Shown: positions 35,734-44,514, counted from the stretch's first letter. The stretch is DNA of 64,000 nt from Nocardioidaceae bacterium (GCA_017744365.1 JAGIBL010000001.1:803416-867415); one strand, 5' to 3'. The notes: generated by a model from the sequence alone, not told the origin. Translations and numbers: made by a program.

Positions 35734-36827
35734 AGCCCCGCCTCCTCGCGGATCCCGGCCACCACGTCCGGCAGCGCGGCCAGCAACCTGTCCACGTCGT
35801 CCGCGGTGGTCTCGCGGCCCAGCGAGATCCGCACGTTGCCGTGGGTGAGCGCGCCCATCGCGGCGAGAACGTGGCTGGGCTCGAGCGCGCTTGCCGTGCA
35901 GGCCGAGCCGCTGGCCACCGAGAACCCGCGCCGGTCCAGCTCGCCCACGATCGCCTCGCCGTCGACGTACAGGAACGAACACGTCAGCAGGTGGGGGAGG
36001 CGGACGTCCGGGTCGCCGACCACGTCGGTGTCCGGGATGGTGGCCACCCCGGCGCGCAGCCGGTCCACCAGCGCGTGCTGGCGCGCGGCCAGATCCTCCT
36101 GCTCGGCGACCATCGCCTGCAGCGCGGCCGCGGCGGCCAGCGCGCCGGCCACGTTCTCCATCCCGGTGGCGCGCTCGTCGACCCGGTCGTCGCCGGGAAA
36201 CGGGTTGCGCCAGCGGGCACCCTTGCGGACCAGGAGCACGCCGACACCCGCCGGCCCGCCCCACTTGTGCGCGGAGGCCGCCGCGGCGGCCCAGCCCTCG
36301 GGGAGCGGCAGCCGGCCGGCCGAGGCGCAGGCGTCCAGGAACAGCGGCGCGCTCTCGCCGTACGACGCCACCGGCTGCACCGTGCCGACCTCGTGGTTGG
36401 CGGCCTGGACGGCGACCACCGTGGTCCCGGCGGGGGGCTCCTCGGTGACCCGGCCGAGCGGGTCCACGGCGAGGGTCGCGAAGGAGCCGCCACGGGCCTC
36501 GTGCCAGCGGCCGGCGTGCATCACCGAGGCGTGCTCGACGGCGCTGGCGGCGAGCAGGCTCCCCGACCGCGCGTGACCGGCCAGCAGGCCGAGGACGCCC
36601 AGGTGCACGGCATGGGTGCCGCTGGGGGTGAAGGTGACCTCGTCGGGCCGCACGCCGAGCGCCTGCGCGGTGGCCTCGCGGGCGTTGTCCAGCATGATCC
36701 GGGCATTCCGGGCGGGCCCGTGCAGCCGCCGCGGATCGGCGTACCCGTGCTCGGTCGCCTGCTCCAGGACCGTCTTCGCGGCCGGGTGCAGCGGCTCGCC
36801 GGAAGCACTGTCGAGGTACGTCGTCAC
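35730..36827 (-). CDS. Cysteine desulfurase (NifS/IscS-like)
   Basis: A 365-residue PLP enzyme that removes sulfur from cysteine as an enzyme-bound persulfide. The fold starts with TTYLDSASGEPLHPAAKTVL. PLP is held by the lysine in ASAHKWGGPAGVG, the histidine region is AVQAANHEVGTVQ, and the catalytic cysteine is in VASGSACTASALEPSHVL. The active-site loop is short, as in SufS-like or compact desulfurases, but the Ser-Gly-Ser-Ala-Cys arrangement is that of IscS/NifS. It is translationally coupled to tusA, so sulfur probably goes to TusA rather than to an Fe-S scaffold; no iscU is nearby. Confidence 0.92.
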   Translation of the reverse strand: MTTYLDSASGEPLHPAAKTVLEQATEHGYADPRRLHGPARNARIMLDNAREATAQALGVRPDEVTFTPSGTHAVHLGVLGLLAGHARSGSLLAASAVEHASVMHAGRWHEARGGSFATLAVDPLGRVTEEPPAGTTVVAVQAANHEVGTVQPVASYGESAPLFLDACASAGRLPLPEGWAAAAASAHKWGGPAGVGVLLVRKGARWRNPFPGDDRVDERATGMENVAGALAAAAALQAMVAEQEDLAARQHALVDRLRAGVATIPDTDVVGDPDVRLPHLLTCSFLYVDGEAIVGELDRRGFSVASGSACTASALEPSHVLAAMGALTHGNVRISLGRETTADDVDRLLAALPDVVAGIREEAGL

Positions 36828-36992
36828 ACGTGAAATCTAGGCCCTCGCCGGGTAGCGCCGGACGTAGTCAGGAGCACATCGCGGCACGCCGCGTCCAGGG
36901 CCCCGACCTGGGGGTAGAACCGGGCAGACGCAGTAGTAGGGTTCGGCATGTTCGCCCAGGAGAGATGTTCGGTCTAGAGAGAGGGCTCGTTC

Positions 36993-37868
36993 GTGGGTCT
37001 GCATCTGCCCAAGCGCGCTCGGAAGCTCGCAGCGGGAACCGTCGCCGGTGCGTCGTTGCTGTTCCTCACCGGCTGTTCGGATGAGAACGAGTGGCAGCGC
37101 CTCGCCATGCCGGATCCGTCCACCAAGGAAGCGCACCACGTGCTCGACCTGTGGCAGGGCGCCTGGCTGGCCGCGATCCTGACCGGCATCCTGGTCTGGG
37201 GCCTGATCTTCTACGCGATGATCAAGTACCGCCGCCGCAGCGAGTCCGAGATCCCCGTGCAGACGCGCTACAACCTGCCGATCGAGATCTTCTACACCCT
37301 CGCGCCGGTGATGATGGTCATCGTCTTCTTCTTCTTCACCGTGGACGCGCAGGACAAGATCCTGCACGCGCCCAAGGACCTGGACAAGGCGAACGCCCAG
37401 GCCGACCAGTCGGTGACCGTCGTCGGCCAGCAGTGGTCGTGGACCTTCAACTACACCGATGTCGATGCCCTCGGTGGCGACACCGTCTACGAGGGCGGCA
37501 CCACCGCCGACGAGCCGACGCTGTGGCTGGTCAAGGACAAGCAGGTCTCCGTCGACCTGTACTCGCCCGACGTCATCCACTCCTTCTGGGTACCGGCCTT
37601 CCTGTTCAAGATGGACGTGGTGCCCGGTCGTGAGAAGGAGAACCACTTCATCCTGACCCCGGACCGGACCGGCACCTTCGAGGGCCGCTGCGCCGAGCTG
37701 TGCGGCGTCTACCACTCGCGGATGCTGTTCAAGGTCAAGGTGACCGACCAGGCGTCGTTCGACGCGCACATGAAGGACCTCCAGGAGCAGGGCAACACCG
37801 GCCTGGCCCTCGGTGGCGAGAACGTCGGCCAGCAGCCCGGCCTGGAGAGCAACGGAGGAGAAGAGTGA
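36993..37868 (+). CDS. ctaC: Cytochrome c oxidase subunit II
   Basis: A 291-residue precursor. The signal peptide ends in a lipobox LTGC (cysteine about residue 28), two membrane helices follow ([20 protein letters not shown] and [16 protein letters not shown]), and then the CuA domain. The copper ligands are visible in [11 protein letters not shown] and [13 protein letters not shown], so the dinuclear CuA centre is complete. It receives electrons from the cytochrome cc subunit QcrC in the bcc-aa3 supercomplex. The start is GTG at 36993 with GAGGG upstream. The stop overlaps the ctaD start. A leader of about 50 bases contains a possible tiny reading frame (36948-36977). Confidence 0.97.
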   Translation: MGLHLPKRARKLAAGTVAGASLLFLTGCSDENEWQRLAMPDPSTKEAHHVLDLWQGAWLAAILTGILVWGLIFYAMIKYRRRSESEIPVQTRYNLPIEIFYTLAPVMMVIVFFFFTVDAQDKILHAPKDLDKANAQADQSVTVVGQQWSWTFNYTDVDALGGDTVYEGGTTADEPTLWLVKDKQVSVDLYSPDVIHSFWVPAFLFKMDVVPGREKENHFILTPDRTGTFEGRCAELCGVYHSRMLFKVKVTDQASFDAHMKDLQEQGNTGLALGGENVGQQPGLESNGGEE

Positions 37869-39568
37869 CCGCGGTCTCTGACGCACCCACCGGCATCGGC
37901 GCACCCTCGCGCACGCTGGGACAGCAGGTCGTCCGGATCCTCACGACGACCGACCACAAGCTGATCGGCAAGCTCTACCTGGGCACGTCGTTCGCCTGGT
38001 TCATCCTCGGCGGCATCATGGCGCTGCTGATCCGCTCGGAGCTCGCCTTCCCGGGCCAGCAGGTGGTCAACGACGAGGTCTACAACCAGCTCTTCACCAT
38101 GCACGGCACGATCATGCTGCTGCTGTTCGCGACGCCGCTGTTCTTCGGCTTCGCGAACGTCATCATGCCGCTGCAGATCGGCTCCCCGGACGTCGCGTTC
38201 CCGCGCCTGAACATGTTCAGCTACTGGCTGTTCCTGTTCGGCGGTCTCATCGCCGGCTCCGGCTTCATCTCGCCCGAGGGCGCCGCCGACTTCGGCTGGT
38301 TCGCCTACACGCCGCTGTCCAACGCGGTCCGCTCGCCGGGCATCGGCGGCGACCTGTGGATCATGGGTCTGTGGATGGCCGGTCTGGGCACCATCCTCGG
38401 TGCGGTCAACTTCATCACCACGATCATCTGCATGCGCGCCCCCGGCATGACCATGTTCCGGATGCCGATCTTCGTCTGGAACACGCTGGTCACCTCGCTG
38501 CTGGTGCTGATCGCGTTCCCGATCCTGGCCGGCGCGCTGCTCTCCCTCGAGGCGGACCGCAAGTTCGGCGCGCACGTCTTCGACGCGGTCCACGGCGGGC
38601 CGATTCTGTGGCAGCACCTGTTCTGGTTCTTCGGCCATCCCGAGGTCTACATCATCGCGCTGCCGTTCTTCGGCATCGTGACCGAGATCCTGCCGGTGTT
38701 CAGCCGCAAGCCGATCTTCGGCTACGTCGGCCTCGTCGCCGCGACGCTCGGCATCGCGATCCTCTCGGTGGCGGTGTGGGCGCACCACATGTTCGTCACC
38801 GGCGCGGTCGACCTGCCGTTCTTCTCCGGCATGACCTTCCTGATCGCGGTACCGACAGGCGTGAAGTTCTTCAACTGGATCGGCACCATGTGGGGCGGGT
38901 CGTTGAGCTTCGACACGCCCATGCTGTGGTCGATCGGCTTCCTGACCACGTTCCTGTTCGGTGGCCTGACGGGCATCATCCTGGCCTCGCCGCCGCTGGA
39001 CTTCCAGGTCTCCGACTCCTACTTCGTGGTGGCGCACTTCCACTACGTCGTCTTCGGCACCGTGGTGTTCGCGATGTTCGCGGGCTTCTACTTCTGGTGG
39101 CCGAAGATGACCGGCCGAATGCTCGACGAGCGGCTCGGCAAGATCCACTTCTGGCTGCTGTTCGTCGGCTTCCACACCACCTTCCTGGTGCAGCACTGGC
39201 TCGGCGTCGAGGGCTTCCCGCGCCGGTACGCCGACTACGGCGAGCACGACGGCTTCACCACGCTGAACCAGATCTCCACGATCGGCGCGTTCCTGCTCGC
39301 GTCCTCGACGCTGCCGTTCTTCTGGAACGTCTACAAGTCGCGGCGCGCGCCGAAGGTGACCGTCGATGACCCGTGGGGCTGGGGCCGCTCGCTGGAGTGG
39401 GCGACCTCCTGCCCGCCGCCGCGGCACAACTTCGTGTCGATCCCGCGGATCCGCTCGGAGTCCCCGGCGTTCGACCTGCACCACCCGGAGATCGCCGCAC
39501 TGGAGTACGCCGAGGACCTGGCGCCTGCCGAGACCAACCCGGCCATCGACGAGGGGAAGGACGCCTGA
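37865..39568 (+). CDS. ctaD: Cytochrome c oxidase subunit I
   Basis: A 567-residue heme-copper oxidase core subunit with 12 membrane helices. Heme a ligand region is [12 protein letters not shown]. The CuB ligands and crosslinked tyrosine are in [14 protein letters not shown], the paired histidines in [10 protein letters not shown], and the heme a3/heme a pair in [11 protein letters not shown]. It reduces oxygen to water and pumps protons. The GTG start overlaps the ctaC stop by three bases, and the stop overlaps the ctaF start by one base, so ctaC-ctaD-ctaF form a tight operon. The C-terminus has an actinobacterial extension of about 50 residues. Confidence 0.98.
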   Translation: MTAVSDAPTGIGAPSRTLGQQVVRILTTTDHKLIGKLYLGTSFAWFILGGIMALLIRSELAFPGQQVVNDEVYNQLFTMHGTIMLLLFATPLFFGFANVIMPLQIGSPDVAFPRLNMFSYWLFLFGGLIAGSGFISPEGAADFGWFAYTPLSNAVRSPGIGGDLWIMGLWMAGLGTILGAVNFITTIICMRAPGMTMFRMPIFVWNTLVTSLLVLIAFPILAGALLSLEADRKFGAHVFDAVHGGPILWQHLFWFFGHPEVYIIALPFFGIVTEILPVFSRKPIFGYVGLVAATLGIAILSVAVWAHHMFVTGAVDLPFFSGMTFLIAVPTGVKFFNWIGTMWGGSLSFDTPMLWSIGFLTTFLFGGLTGIILASPPLDFQVSDSYFVVAHFHYVVFGTVVFAMFAGFYFWWPKMTGRMLDERLGKIHFWLLFVGFHTTFLVQHWLGVEGFPRRYADYGEHDGFTTLNQISTIGAFLLASSTLPFFWNVYKSRRAPKVTVDDPWGWGRSLEWATSCPPPRHNFVSIPRIRSESPAFDLHHPEIAALEYAEDLAPAETNPAIDEGKDA

Positions 39569-39963
39569 TGAAGTCCGAGACCTGGATCTTCGCGATCTGC
39601 ACGGTGTTCTTCGTGCTGGTCGCCCCGGCCTACTGGCTCATCACCGAGGACCCCACCGGGACCTCCGCGCTGGTGATGACGGCGCTGCTGACCCTGCTGG
39701 TGAGCTTCTACCTCTACATGCACGCCCGGCGGATGGACCCGCGCCCGGAGGACCGCAAGGACGGCGAGATCGCCGACGGCGCGGGCGAGCTCGGGTTCTT
39801 CCCGCCGTACAGCTGGTGGCCGCTGTGGTGCGGCCTGACCCTGGGCATGATCGTGCTCGGCGTGGTCATCGGCTGGTGGCTGGTCATCATCGGCGCCGTG
39901 CTCGGCTCGCTGGCCCTCTGCGGCCTCATCTTCGAGTACTACCGCGGGGTTCATGCTCACTGA
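39568..39963 (+). CDS. ctaF: Cytochrome c oxidase subunit IV (actinobacterial CtaF)
   Basis: A 131-residue membrane protein with four helices (about residues 5-25, 34-52, 82-98 and 101-123). The first begins WIFAICTVFFVLVAPAYWLI; the loop has MDPRPEDRKDGEIADGAGEL and FFPPYSWWPLWCGLTLG, the conserved signature of actinobacterial subunit IV. It is a structural subunit of the aa3 oxidase. Translation is coupled to ctaD by a TGATG overlap. A hairpin terminator follows 17 bases after the stop. Confidence 0.93.
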   Translation: MKSETWIFAICTVFFVLVAPAYWLITEDPTGTSALVMTALLTLLVSFYLYMHARRMDPRPEDRKDGEIADGAGELGFFPPYSWWPLWCGLTLGMIVLGVVIGWWLVIIGAVLGSLALCGLIFEYYRGVHAH

Positions 39964-39979
39964 GCGTGAACAGAGCAAC

Positions 39980-40012
39980 CACGCCGGGTCCTTGATACAA
40001 GGGCCCGGCGTG
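39980..40012 (+). terminator. Terminator of the ctaCDF operon
   Basis: CACGCCGGGTCCTTG, loop ATA and CAAGGGCCCGGCGTG form a 15-base-pair stem with one G-T pair. It is 17 bases after the ctaF stop. Confidence 0.8.
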
Positions 40013-40114
40013 ATGCTTCCCACGACGTTGTGCGGGGATTTGCGTGCATTCGATCCTCCGGGGTCTTGTTACCCTGGATCCGTCCATACTGCACGAGCCG
40101 GGCGGGGAGCACCC

Positions 40115-41314
40115 ATGCGTTCGCGTCGTACTCTGGCCGCGGCATCCGCCGCGGTCCTTCTCATGGTGAGCCTCTCTGCCTGCGGCGGTGGCGGCGGCAC
40201 CACGTCGGTCTCCGACAAGCCCGGCGGCGACGCCACGTCGGAGGCTCCGGAGACCTCGAAGGCCAGCGTCACGGCCAGCATCCCCGCCGACGCGACCGGC
40301 GTGAAGGTCAACCGCTCCCTGCGCCTCGACGTCGCCGACGGCACCCTCGAGAACGTCACCGTCAACGGTGGCAAGGCCGGCCCGCTGCGCGGTGCGCTGT
40401 CCACCGACAAGCTCTCCTGGCAGAGCACCAGCCGGCTGCAGCCCGGCTCCACCTACCAGGTGCAGGGCACCGCGGTGGACGCGAAGGGCCGCGAGACGAC
40501 GTATGCCTCGACGTTCACCACCGAGGTGCTGCCGCTGGACCGGCAGACCTTCCCCAGCTTCGTCCCGCTGCCGGGCTCGACGGTCGGCGTCGGGATGCCG
40601 GTCATCATCCGCTTCGACGTGCCGGTGACCAACCACGCCGCCATCCAGCGGCACCTCAAGGTGACCAGCGTGCCGGCGCAGGCCGGCGCGTTCCACTGGA
40701 TCTCCGACACCGAGGTGCACTGGCGGCCGCAGAAGTACTGGCAGGCCGGCACCAAGGTGACCGTGGCCGCGAACATCGACAGCGTCCCGGCGGGCAACGG
40801 CGTCTACGGCCAGAAGAGCCGGACGAGCTCGTTCACCGTGGGCCGCTCGATGGTCAGCAAGGTGGACATGAACACCCACCAGATGCGCGTCTTCAAGGAC
40901 GGCAAGCTGATCCGGACGATCCCGATCACCACCGGCCAGCAGCCGAAGTTCACCACCCGCTCGGGCACCAAGGTCATCATCGAGAAGTTCCGCCGCAAGC
41001 GGATGAGCTCGGAGACCGTGGGCATCCCGGTCAACAGCGCGGACGGCTACGACATCGACAACGTCGAGTACGCGATGCGGATCACCTACTCCGGTGAGTT
41101 CGTGCACGCGGCGCCGTGGTCGGTCGGCTCCCAGGGCCGGGCCAACGTCAGCCACGGCTGCACCGGGATGAGCACCTCGAACGCGAAGTGGCTCTACGAC
41201 AACACCATCGTCGGCGACGTGGTCGAGTACACCGGCACCAGCAGGGAGATGACGCTGACCAACGGCTACGGCGACTGGAACCTGCCGTTCAACGCCTACT
41301 CCGCGGGCGCGTGA
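40115..41314 (+). CDS. L,D-transpeptidase lipoprotein (YkuD domain)
   Basis: A 399-residue precursor: signal peptide, lipobox LSAC (cysteine about residue 23), a Gly/Ser/Thr linker, two Ig-like domains (about residues 50-250) and a C-terminal YkuD catalytic domain. The active site reads NVSHGCTGMSTSNAKWLY, with the nucleophilic cysteine and preceding SHG. An upstream histidine is in SGEFVHAAPWS. Enzymes of this type make 3-3 crosslinks in peptidoglycan and are anchored outside the membrane. ATG at 40115 begins the signal peptide; GCGGGGAGC precedes it. The last 19 bases overlap the 3' end of the convergent hydroxylase gene. Confidence 0.95.
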   Translation: MRSRRTLAAASAAVLLMVSLSACGGGGGTTSVSDKPGGDATSEAPETSKASVTASIPADATGVKVNRSLRLDVADGTLENVTVNGGKAGPLRGALSTDKLSWQSTSRLQPGSTYQVQGTAVDAKGRETTYASTFTTEVLPLDRQTFPSFVPLPGSTVGVGMPVIIRFDVPVTNHAAIQRHLKVTSVPAQAGAFHWISDTEVHWRPQKYWQAGTKVTVAANIDSVPAGNGVYGQKSRTSSFTVGRSMVSKVDMNTHQMRVFKDGKLIRTIPITTGQQPKFTTRSGTKVIIEKFRRKRMSSETVGIPVNSADGYDIDNVEYAMRITYSGEFVHAAPWSVGSQGRANVSHGCTGMSTSNAKWLYDNTIVGDVVEYTGTSREMTLTNGYGDWNLPFNAYSAGA

Positions 41315-42033
41315 CCCTCGAGGTTGTGCAGGTTCTTCGCGGTCGCTGAGGTCCGCACCGTGGCCGGGTCGGGGTAGGTCCGGAACAGCCGGTCGGCGGT
41401 GCCCGCGGTGGTCACTGTGAACCAGTAGTGCTCGTTCTTGTAGTGGTGCAGCCGGTGGTTGCGCCAGACCGCCTTGTAGACGCGGCTGCGCGGCTTGTAG
41501 TCGCTGTGCACCAGGTAGTGCGTCCACTCGTAGAGCAGCCCGATGGTCGCGAGCGCGAGCATGAACGTGAGTCCCTGGCCGAGCCGGGGGAAGGCGAGCA
41601 GGCTGATCGCGTAGTAGCCGGCGATCACGAAGACCAGCGAGCGCCACGGGATGAACACCAGCGGGATGTCGCGCGGGTCGGCATGGTGCCGGCGGTGGTC
41701 GCGGGCCAGCTCGCTGTCGACCCTGACCCCGGCGACCTTGCGCGGCCGCCAGTGCAGGATGAACACGTGGATGACCCACTCCAGCACCGGGAAGGTCACC
41801 ACCAGGACCACCGGGCCCCACAGGTCGGAGAGCCGCCAGCCGCCCTCCGCGATCCGCCAGCCCAGCGCGACCAGCAGCGCTGCCAGGATCATCCAAGGGC
41901 TCGGGTGCCGGACGAACTCGCCGAAGGTGGAGCGCAGCGTGACCGCCGTACGACGGGAGCCGGTGATCCGGGACTCCTCGGCCGCCAGGCGCTGCTGGGC
42001 CAGGGCCTCGACCTCGGGGCTGACCTTGCTCAT
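41296..42033 (-). CDS. Fatty acid hydroxylase / sterol desaturase family membrane protein
   Basis: A 245-residue membrane protein with about four helices and the histidine clusters of non-heme di-iron hydroxylases: VIHVFILHWRP, ARDHRRHHADPRD, YEWTHYLVHSDYKP and WRNHRLHHYKNEHYWF. It would insert oxygen into, or desaturate, a membrane-associated lipid. The ATG overlaps the stop of the GntR regulator gene by four bases (ATGA), so regulator and enzyme form an operon, and the regulator is FadR-like, in line with a lipid substrate. The 3' end overlaps the L,D-transpeptidase gene. Substrate unknown. Confidence 0.9.
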   Translation of the reverse strand: MSKVSPEVEALAQQRLAAEESRITGSRRTAVTLRSTFGEFVRHPSPWMILAALLVALGWRIAEGGWRLSDLWGPVVLVVTFPVLEWVIHVFILHWRPRKVAGVRVDSELARDHRRHHADPRDIPLVFIPWRSLVFVIAGYYAISLLAFPRLGQGLTFMLALATIGLLYEWTHYLVHSDYKPRSRVYKAVWRNHRLHHYKNEHYWFTVTTAGTADRLFRTYPDPATVRTSATAKNLHNLEGHAPAE

Positions 42034-42776
42034 GCCTCTTCTCCCTCGTAGTCGTCCAGGCGGTATTCATCAAGGAGGGCGACCATGGCTTCGGTGGCCG
42101 GGCGCAGGAAGTCGGCCGCAGCGATCGACGCGGCCTCGGGATCTCCGGCGAGAACGGCCTCGCTGATCCGCCGGTAGCCGGCAAGGTCGCTCACCTCGCC
42201 GTCGAGGAGCGGCGCGAGGGCCTCGATGGCCGGCTCGTAGGACTGCCGAAGGTTGTTGAACATCAGCCGGAACACGATCGAGTCGGCCAGGTCGACGACC
42301 ACGTCCCAGAACGCCAGTGCGGCCCGCTGCCGTGCGACTGCCCCCTCGGCAGTCGCCAGGGCGTCCACGGCGGCGGGCAGCGTCGTCCGTGCGCCGTGCG
42401 CCCGTACGACGCGGCGCGCGGCCAGCGCGGTCACCTGCGGCGCGATCGCGTACCGGGCCTCGATGATGCTGCGCGCGACCGCCGGGTCCAGCTCGCCGGC
42501 CCGGACCAGCAGCCGGGGGAGCAGGTCGAGCCCGGCGTGCCGCTGGAAGTCGCGCACCGTGGTGGCGCCACCGTGCCGGACCTCGACGAGCCGGGTGGCC
42601 GACATCCGCTGCAGGGCCTCGCGGACCGCGGGCCGGGACACGCCGAGCAGCTCGGCCAGCCGGCGCTCGCTGGGCAGGGCGTCGCCGGGCCCGAGCGTGC
42701 CGTCGACCACCTCGGTGAGCAGCTGGTCGAAGACGTCGTCGGGGACGAGGCGCTTGGTGATCGGCTTGAGGTCCAC
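42030..42776 (-). CDS. GntR family transcriptional regulator, FadR-like
   Basis: A 248-residue regulator. Residues about 10-75 are the winged helix: VFDQLLTEVVDGTLGPGDAL, PSERRLAELLGVSRPAVREA, LQRMSATRLVEVRHGG. The rest is an all-helical effector domain of the FadR/FCD type, with metal- or acyl-ligand-type histidine and arginine positions less obvious than in FCD proteins. GTG at 42776 is the only start fitting the domain. It is coupled to the hydroxylase gene and probably controls that operon. A FadR-like palindrome lies 38 bases upstream, next to short direct repeats, so autoregulation is likely. Confidence 0.92.
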   Translation of the reverse strand: MDLKPITKRLVPDDVFDQLLTEVVDGTLGPGDALPSERRLAELLGVSRPAVREALQRMSATRLVEVRHGGATTVRDFQRHAGLDLLPRLLVRAGELDPAVARSIIEARYAIAPQVTALAARRVVRAHGARTTLPAAVDALATAEGAVARQRAALAFWDVVVDLADSIVFRLMFNNLRQSYEPAIEALAPLLDGEVSDLAGYRRISEAVLAGDPEAASIAAADFLRPATEAMVALLDEYRLDDYEGEEA

Positions 42777-42796
42777 CCGACCACCCTCGCCGCAGG

Positions 42797-42830
42797 GTGG
42801 TCAGGTGGTCAAGTGGTCAGACCAGTGGTC
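42797..42830. promoter_or_regulatory. Operator region of the GntR gene
   Basis: TGGTCAGACCA at 42814-42824 is a perfect palindrome very close to the FadR operator form TGGTnnnACCA. GTGGTC occurs at 42797, 42805, 42813 and 42825; the first three are exactly eight bases apart. The region lies 21-54 bases before the GTG start. Confidence 0.7.
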
Positions 42831-42834
42831 TAGG

Positions 42835-43815
42835 TCACTCCGTGCAGGCGTTGTTCGTGGTGGTCAGCAGCATCTCGCCCACGGTGTCGTCCTGCTCGAT
42901 GCCGAACTGGTACTCGGTCCCGTCGCCGAGCGGGACGATCCAGTACCCGTTCCTCAGGCTGCCCTGCGGGTAGGCCGCCTCGACCTTGGCGCGGGGGGAG
43001 CCGAGGCCGATCCGCTCCGGGGTCTTCATGCCCGGGCGGGCACTGATCGCGGCGACGCGCACGGTCAGGCCGAACCAGCCGTCGGAGCGGTTCTCCACGG
43101 GGGTCTGGTAGGGCAGCACCAGGCTCACGCACGCCTCGCCGCCCGGTGAGGGCACGACGGTGCCGCCGGCCTCCCGGACGTCGGCCTTGGTCATGCCGAG
43201 CTTGATGCCGTCCACCTCGTCCGGTCCGAAGCCGCCGGCCTCGTCAGCGCAGTCGCCGGCGAAGGACCGCGGCACGCCGAGGTAGTCGATCGTCTCGCAG
43301 TCCCAGGCGTCCTGACTGCCCATGCCGAGGATCCACTGGCCGTCGCGCACCGCCCACAGCGCCACGTAGCCGCCGCAGGCGTTGTAGAGGCCGCTGGCGT
43401 AGCCGGCGCTGCTGTACTTCCGCACCGTGATGCCGTGCTCGCCGCAGGTGGAGCCTTCCCGTGCCGCCTGGGCGGCCTGGCCGGCGACGAAGGCTTTGAA
43501 GGCGGGGGTGGTCCCGGTCAGCTTCGCGGTGTCGGCCTCGTCGACCACGAACACGCCGTCTCCCGGGTAGGTGATCTCGGTGGGGACCTCGGTGATCCGG
43601 TCCTCGGACTTCGGGCCGCCGCCACCGGAGGTCAGCGCGAACGGCACCCCGACGGCGACCAGGACGGCCAGGCCGGCGCCGGCGACCGCGGCGTTGCGCC
43701 GGCGCACCCGGCGGCGGTCGCCGAGGCGGCGGATCTCGGAGGGCGGCAGCGGGCTGGTGGTCAGGTGTCCCATGGTGAAGCTCTCGAGCTGGTCGATCGG
43801 GTCGTGCTCAGGCAT
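42835..43815 (-). CDS. Single-pass membrane protein, partner of the upstream sigma factor
   Basis: A 326-residue protein. The cytoplasmic N-terminus of about 40 residues ends in arginines (RRLGDRRRVRRRN), one membrane helix follows (AAVAGAGLAVLVAVGVPFAL, about residues 41-60), and the remainder is exported with several cysteines (GSTCGEHG, NACGGY, WDCETID, GDCADE, ACVSLV, NNACTE) that could form disulfides. The start overlaps the sigma factor stop by eight bases. Design and linkage match the pair at 4468/5013, and again there is no zinc anti-sigma motif. It is likely the anti-sigma or sensor partner of this sigma factor. No family recognised. Confidence 0.75.
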   Translation of the reverse strand: MPEHDPIDQLESFTMGHLTTSPLPPSEIRRLGDRRRVRRRNAAVAGAGLAVLVAVGVPFALTSGGGGPKSEDRITEVPTEITYPGDGVFVVDEADTAKLTGTTPAFKAFVAGQAAQAAREGSTCGEHGITVRKYSSAGYASGLYNACGGYVALWAVRDGQWILGMGSQDAWDCETIDYLGVPRSFAGDCADEAGGFGPDEVDGIKLGMTKADVREAGGTVVPSPGGEACVSLVLPYQTPVENRSDGWFGLTVRVAAISARPGMKTPERIGLGSPRAKVEAAYPQGSLRNGYWIVPLGDGTEYQFGIEQDDTVGEMLLTTTNNACTE

Positions 43816-44314
43816 GGCGGGCTCCCGGGTCGTTCGCGTCGGTGGGGGCGAGCAGGGCGGCGAGGGCGGCGCGGCCCCGGGAGAGGCGAGCCTTGACGGT
43901 GCCTTCCGGGACGCCGGTCTCGCGGGCCACCGCGTGCACCGGCAGGTCGCAGAGGTGGTGCAGCACCAGCGCCTGGCGCTGCTTCTCCGGGAGTCGCCTG
44001 AGGGCGGCCACCAGGGCCACCCGGGACTCGTCGGCCGAGGCCGTCTCGGTGGCGGGGGAGACGGCCCGGTCCGGTGGCCGGTGGGCGAGCCTCGTCCGGC
44101 GCCAGCGGCTGACCGCGAGCCGGTACGCCGTGGTCCGCACCCAGGCCTCCGGGTGCTCGACCTTGGCCAGCGTGCGCCGGTGCGCCCAGGCCCGCACGAA
44201 CGCCTCCTGAACGCACTCCTGGGCTTCGTCGCGGTCGCCGATCATCGCGTAGAGCTGGCCGGTCAACCGCGCGAAGGAGGAGGTGTAGAAGTCGTCGAAC
44301 TCTGCCTCGTCCAT
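43808..44314 (-). CDS. ECF RNA polymerase sigma factor (SigE-like)
   Basis: A 168-residue sigma factor. Region 2: DEAEFDDFYTSSFARLTGQL and DRDEAQECVQEAFVRAWAHR; region 4: ALRRLPEKQRQALVLHHLCD and ARETGVPEGTVKARLSRGRA with the helix-turn-helix. There is no C-terminal extension, so it is a minimal ECF factor of the SigE family common in actinobacteria. ATG at 44314 starts the conserved region; an earlier in-frame start would add non-conserved residues. It is coupled to the membrane protein gene at 42835. The gene lies downstream of the qcr operon, separated by the repeat block at 44389-44503. Confidence 0.92.
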   Translation of the reverse strand: MDEAEFDDFYTSSFARLTGQLYAMIGDRDEAQECVQEAFVRAWAHRRTLAKVEHPEAWVRTTAYRLAVSRWRRTRLAHRPPDRAVSPATETASADESRVALVAALRRLPEKQRQALVLHHLCDLPVHAVARETGVPEGTVKARLSRGRAALAALLAPTDANDPGARHA

Positions 44315-44388
44315 GGACCCCTCCGCCTTGTCGTGTCTGTCGGGGTGGATACGCCTGGGGGAGCAGCTCGGTTGCATTCAGTTTTTCC

Positions 44389-44503
44389 GCGAGCGGGCAG
44401 TTTGTACGTCGCGACATGCAGCGAGCGGGCAGTTTGGCGGAAACCTGTTCCGACAAACTGCCCGCTCGGCGTGTTTCAGCGGTGACGAGGTGCCCGCTCG
44501 CGC
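44389..44503. repeat. Four-copy short repeat, two direct and two inverted
   Basis: GCGAGCGGGCAGTTTG occurs at 44389-44404 and 44421-44436. The inverted form is at 44454-44470 (CAAACTGCCCGCTCGGC) and, shortened, at 44491-44503 (TGCCCGCTCGCGC). The inner pair can fold into a 14-base-pair hairpin. It lies after the qcrB stop and before the sigma factor promoter, and may end the qcr transcript. Confidence 0.85.
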
Positions 44504-44514
44504 ACCTTGGTGTG

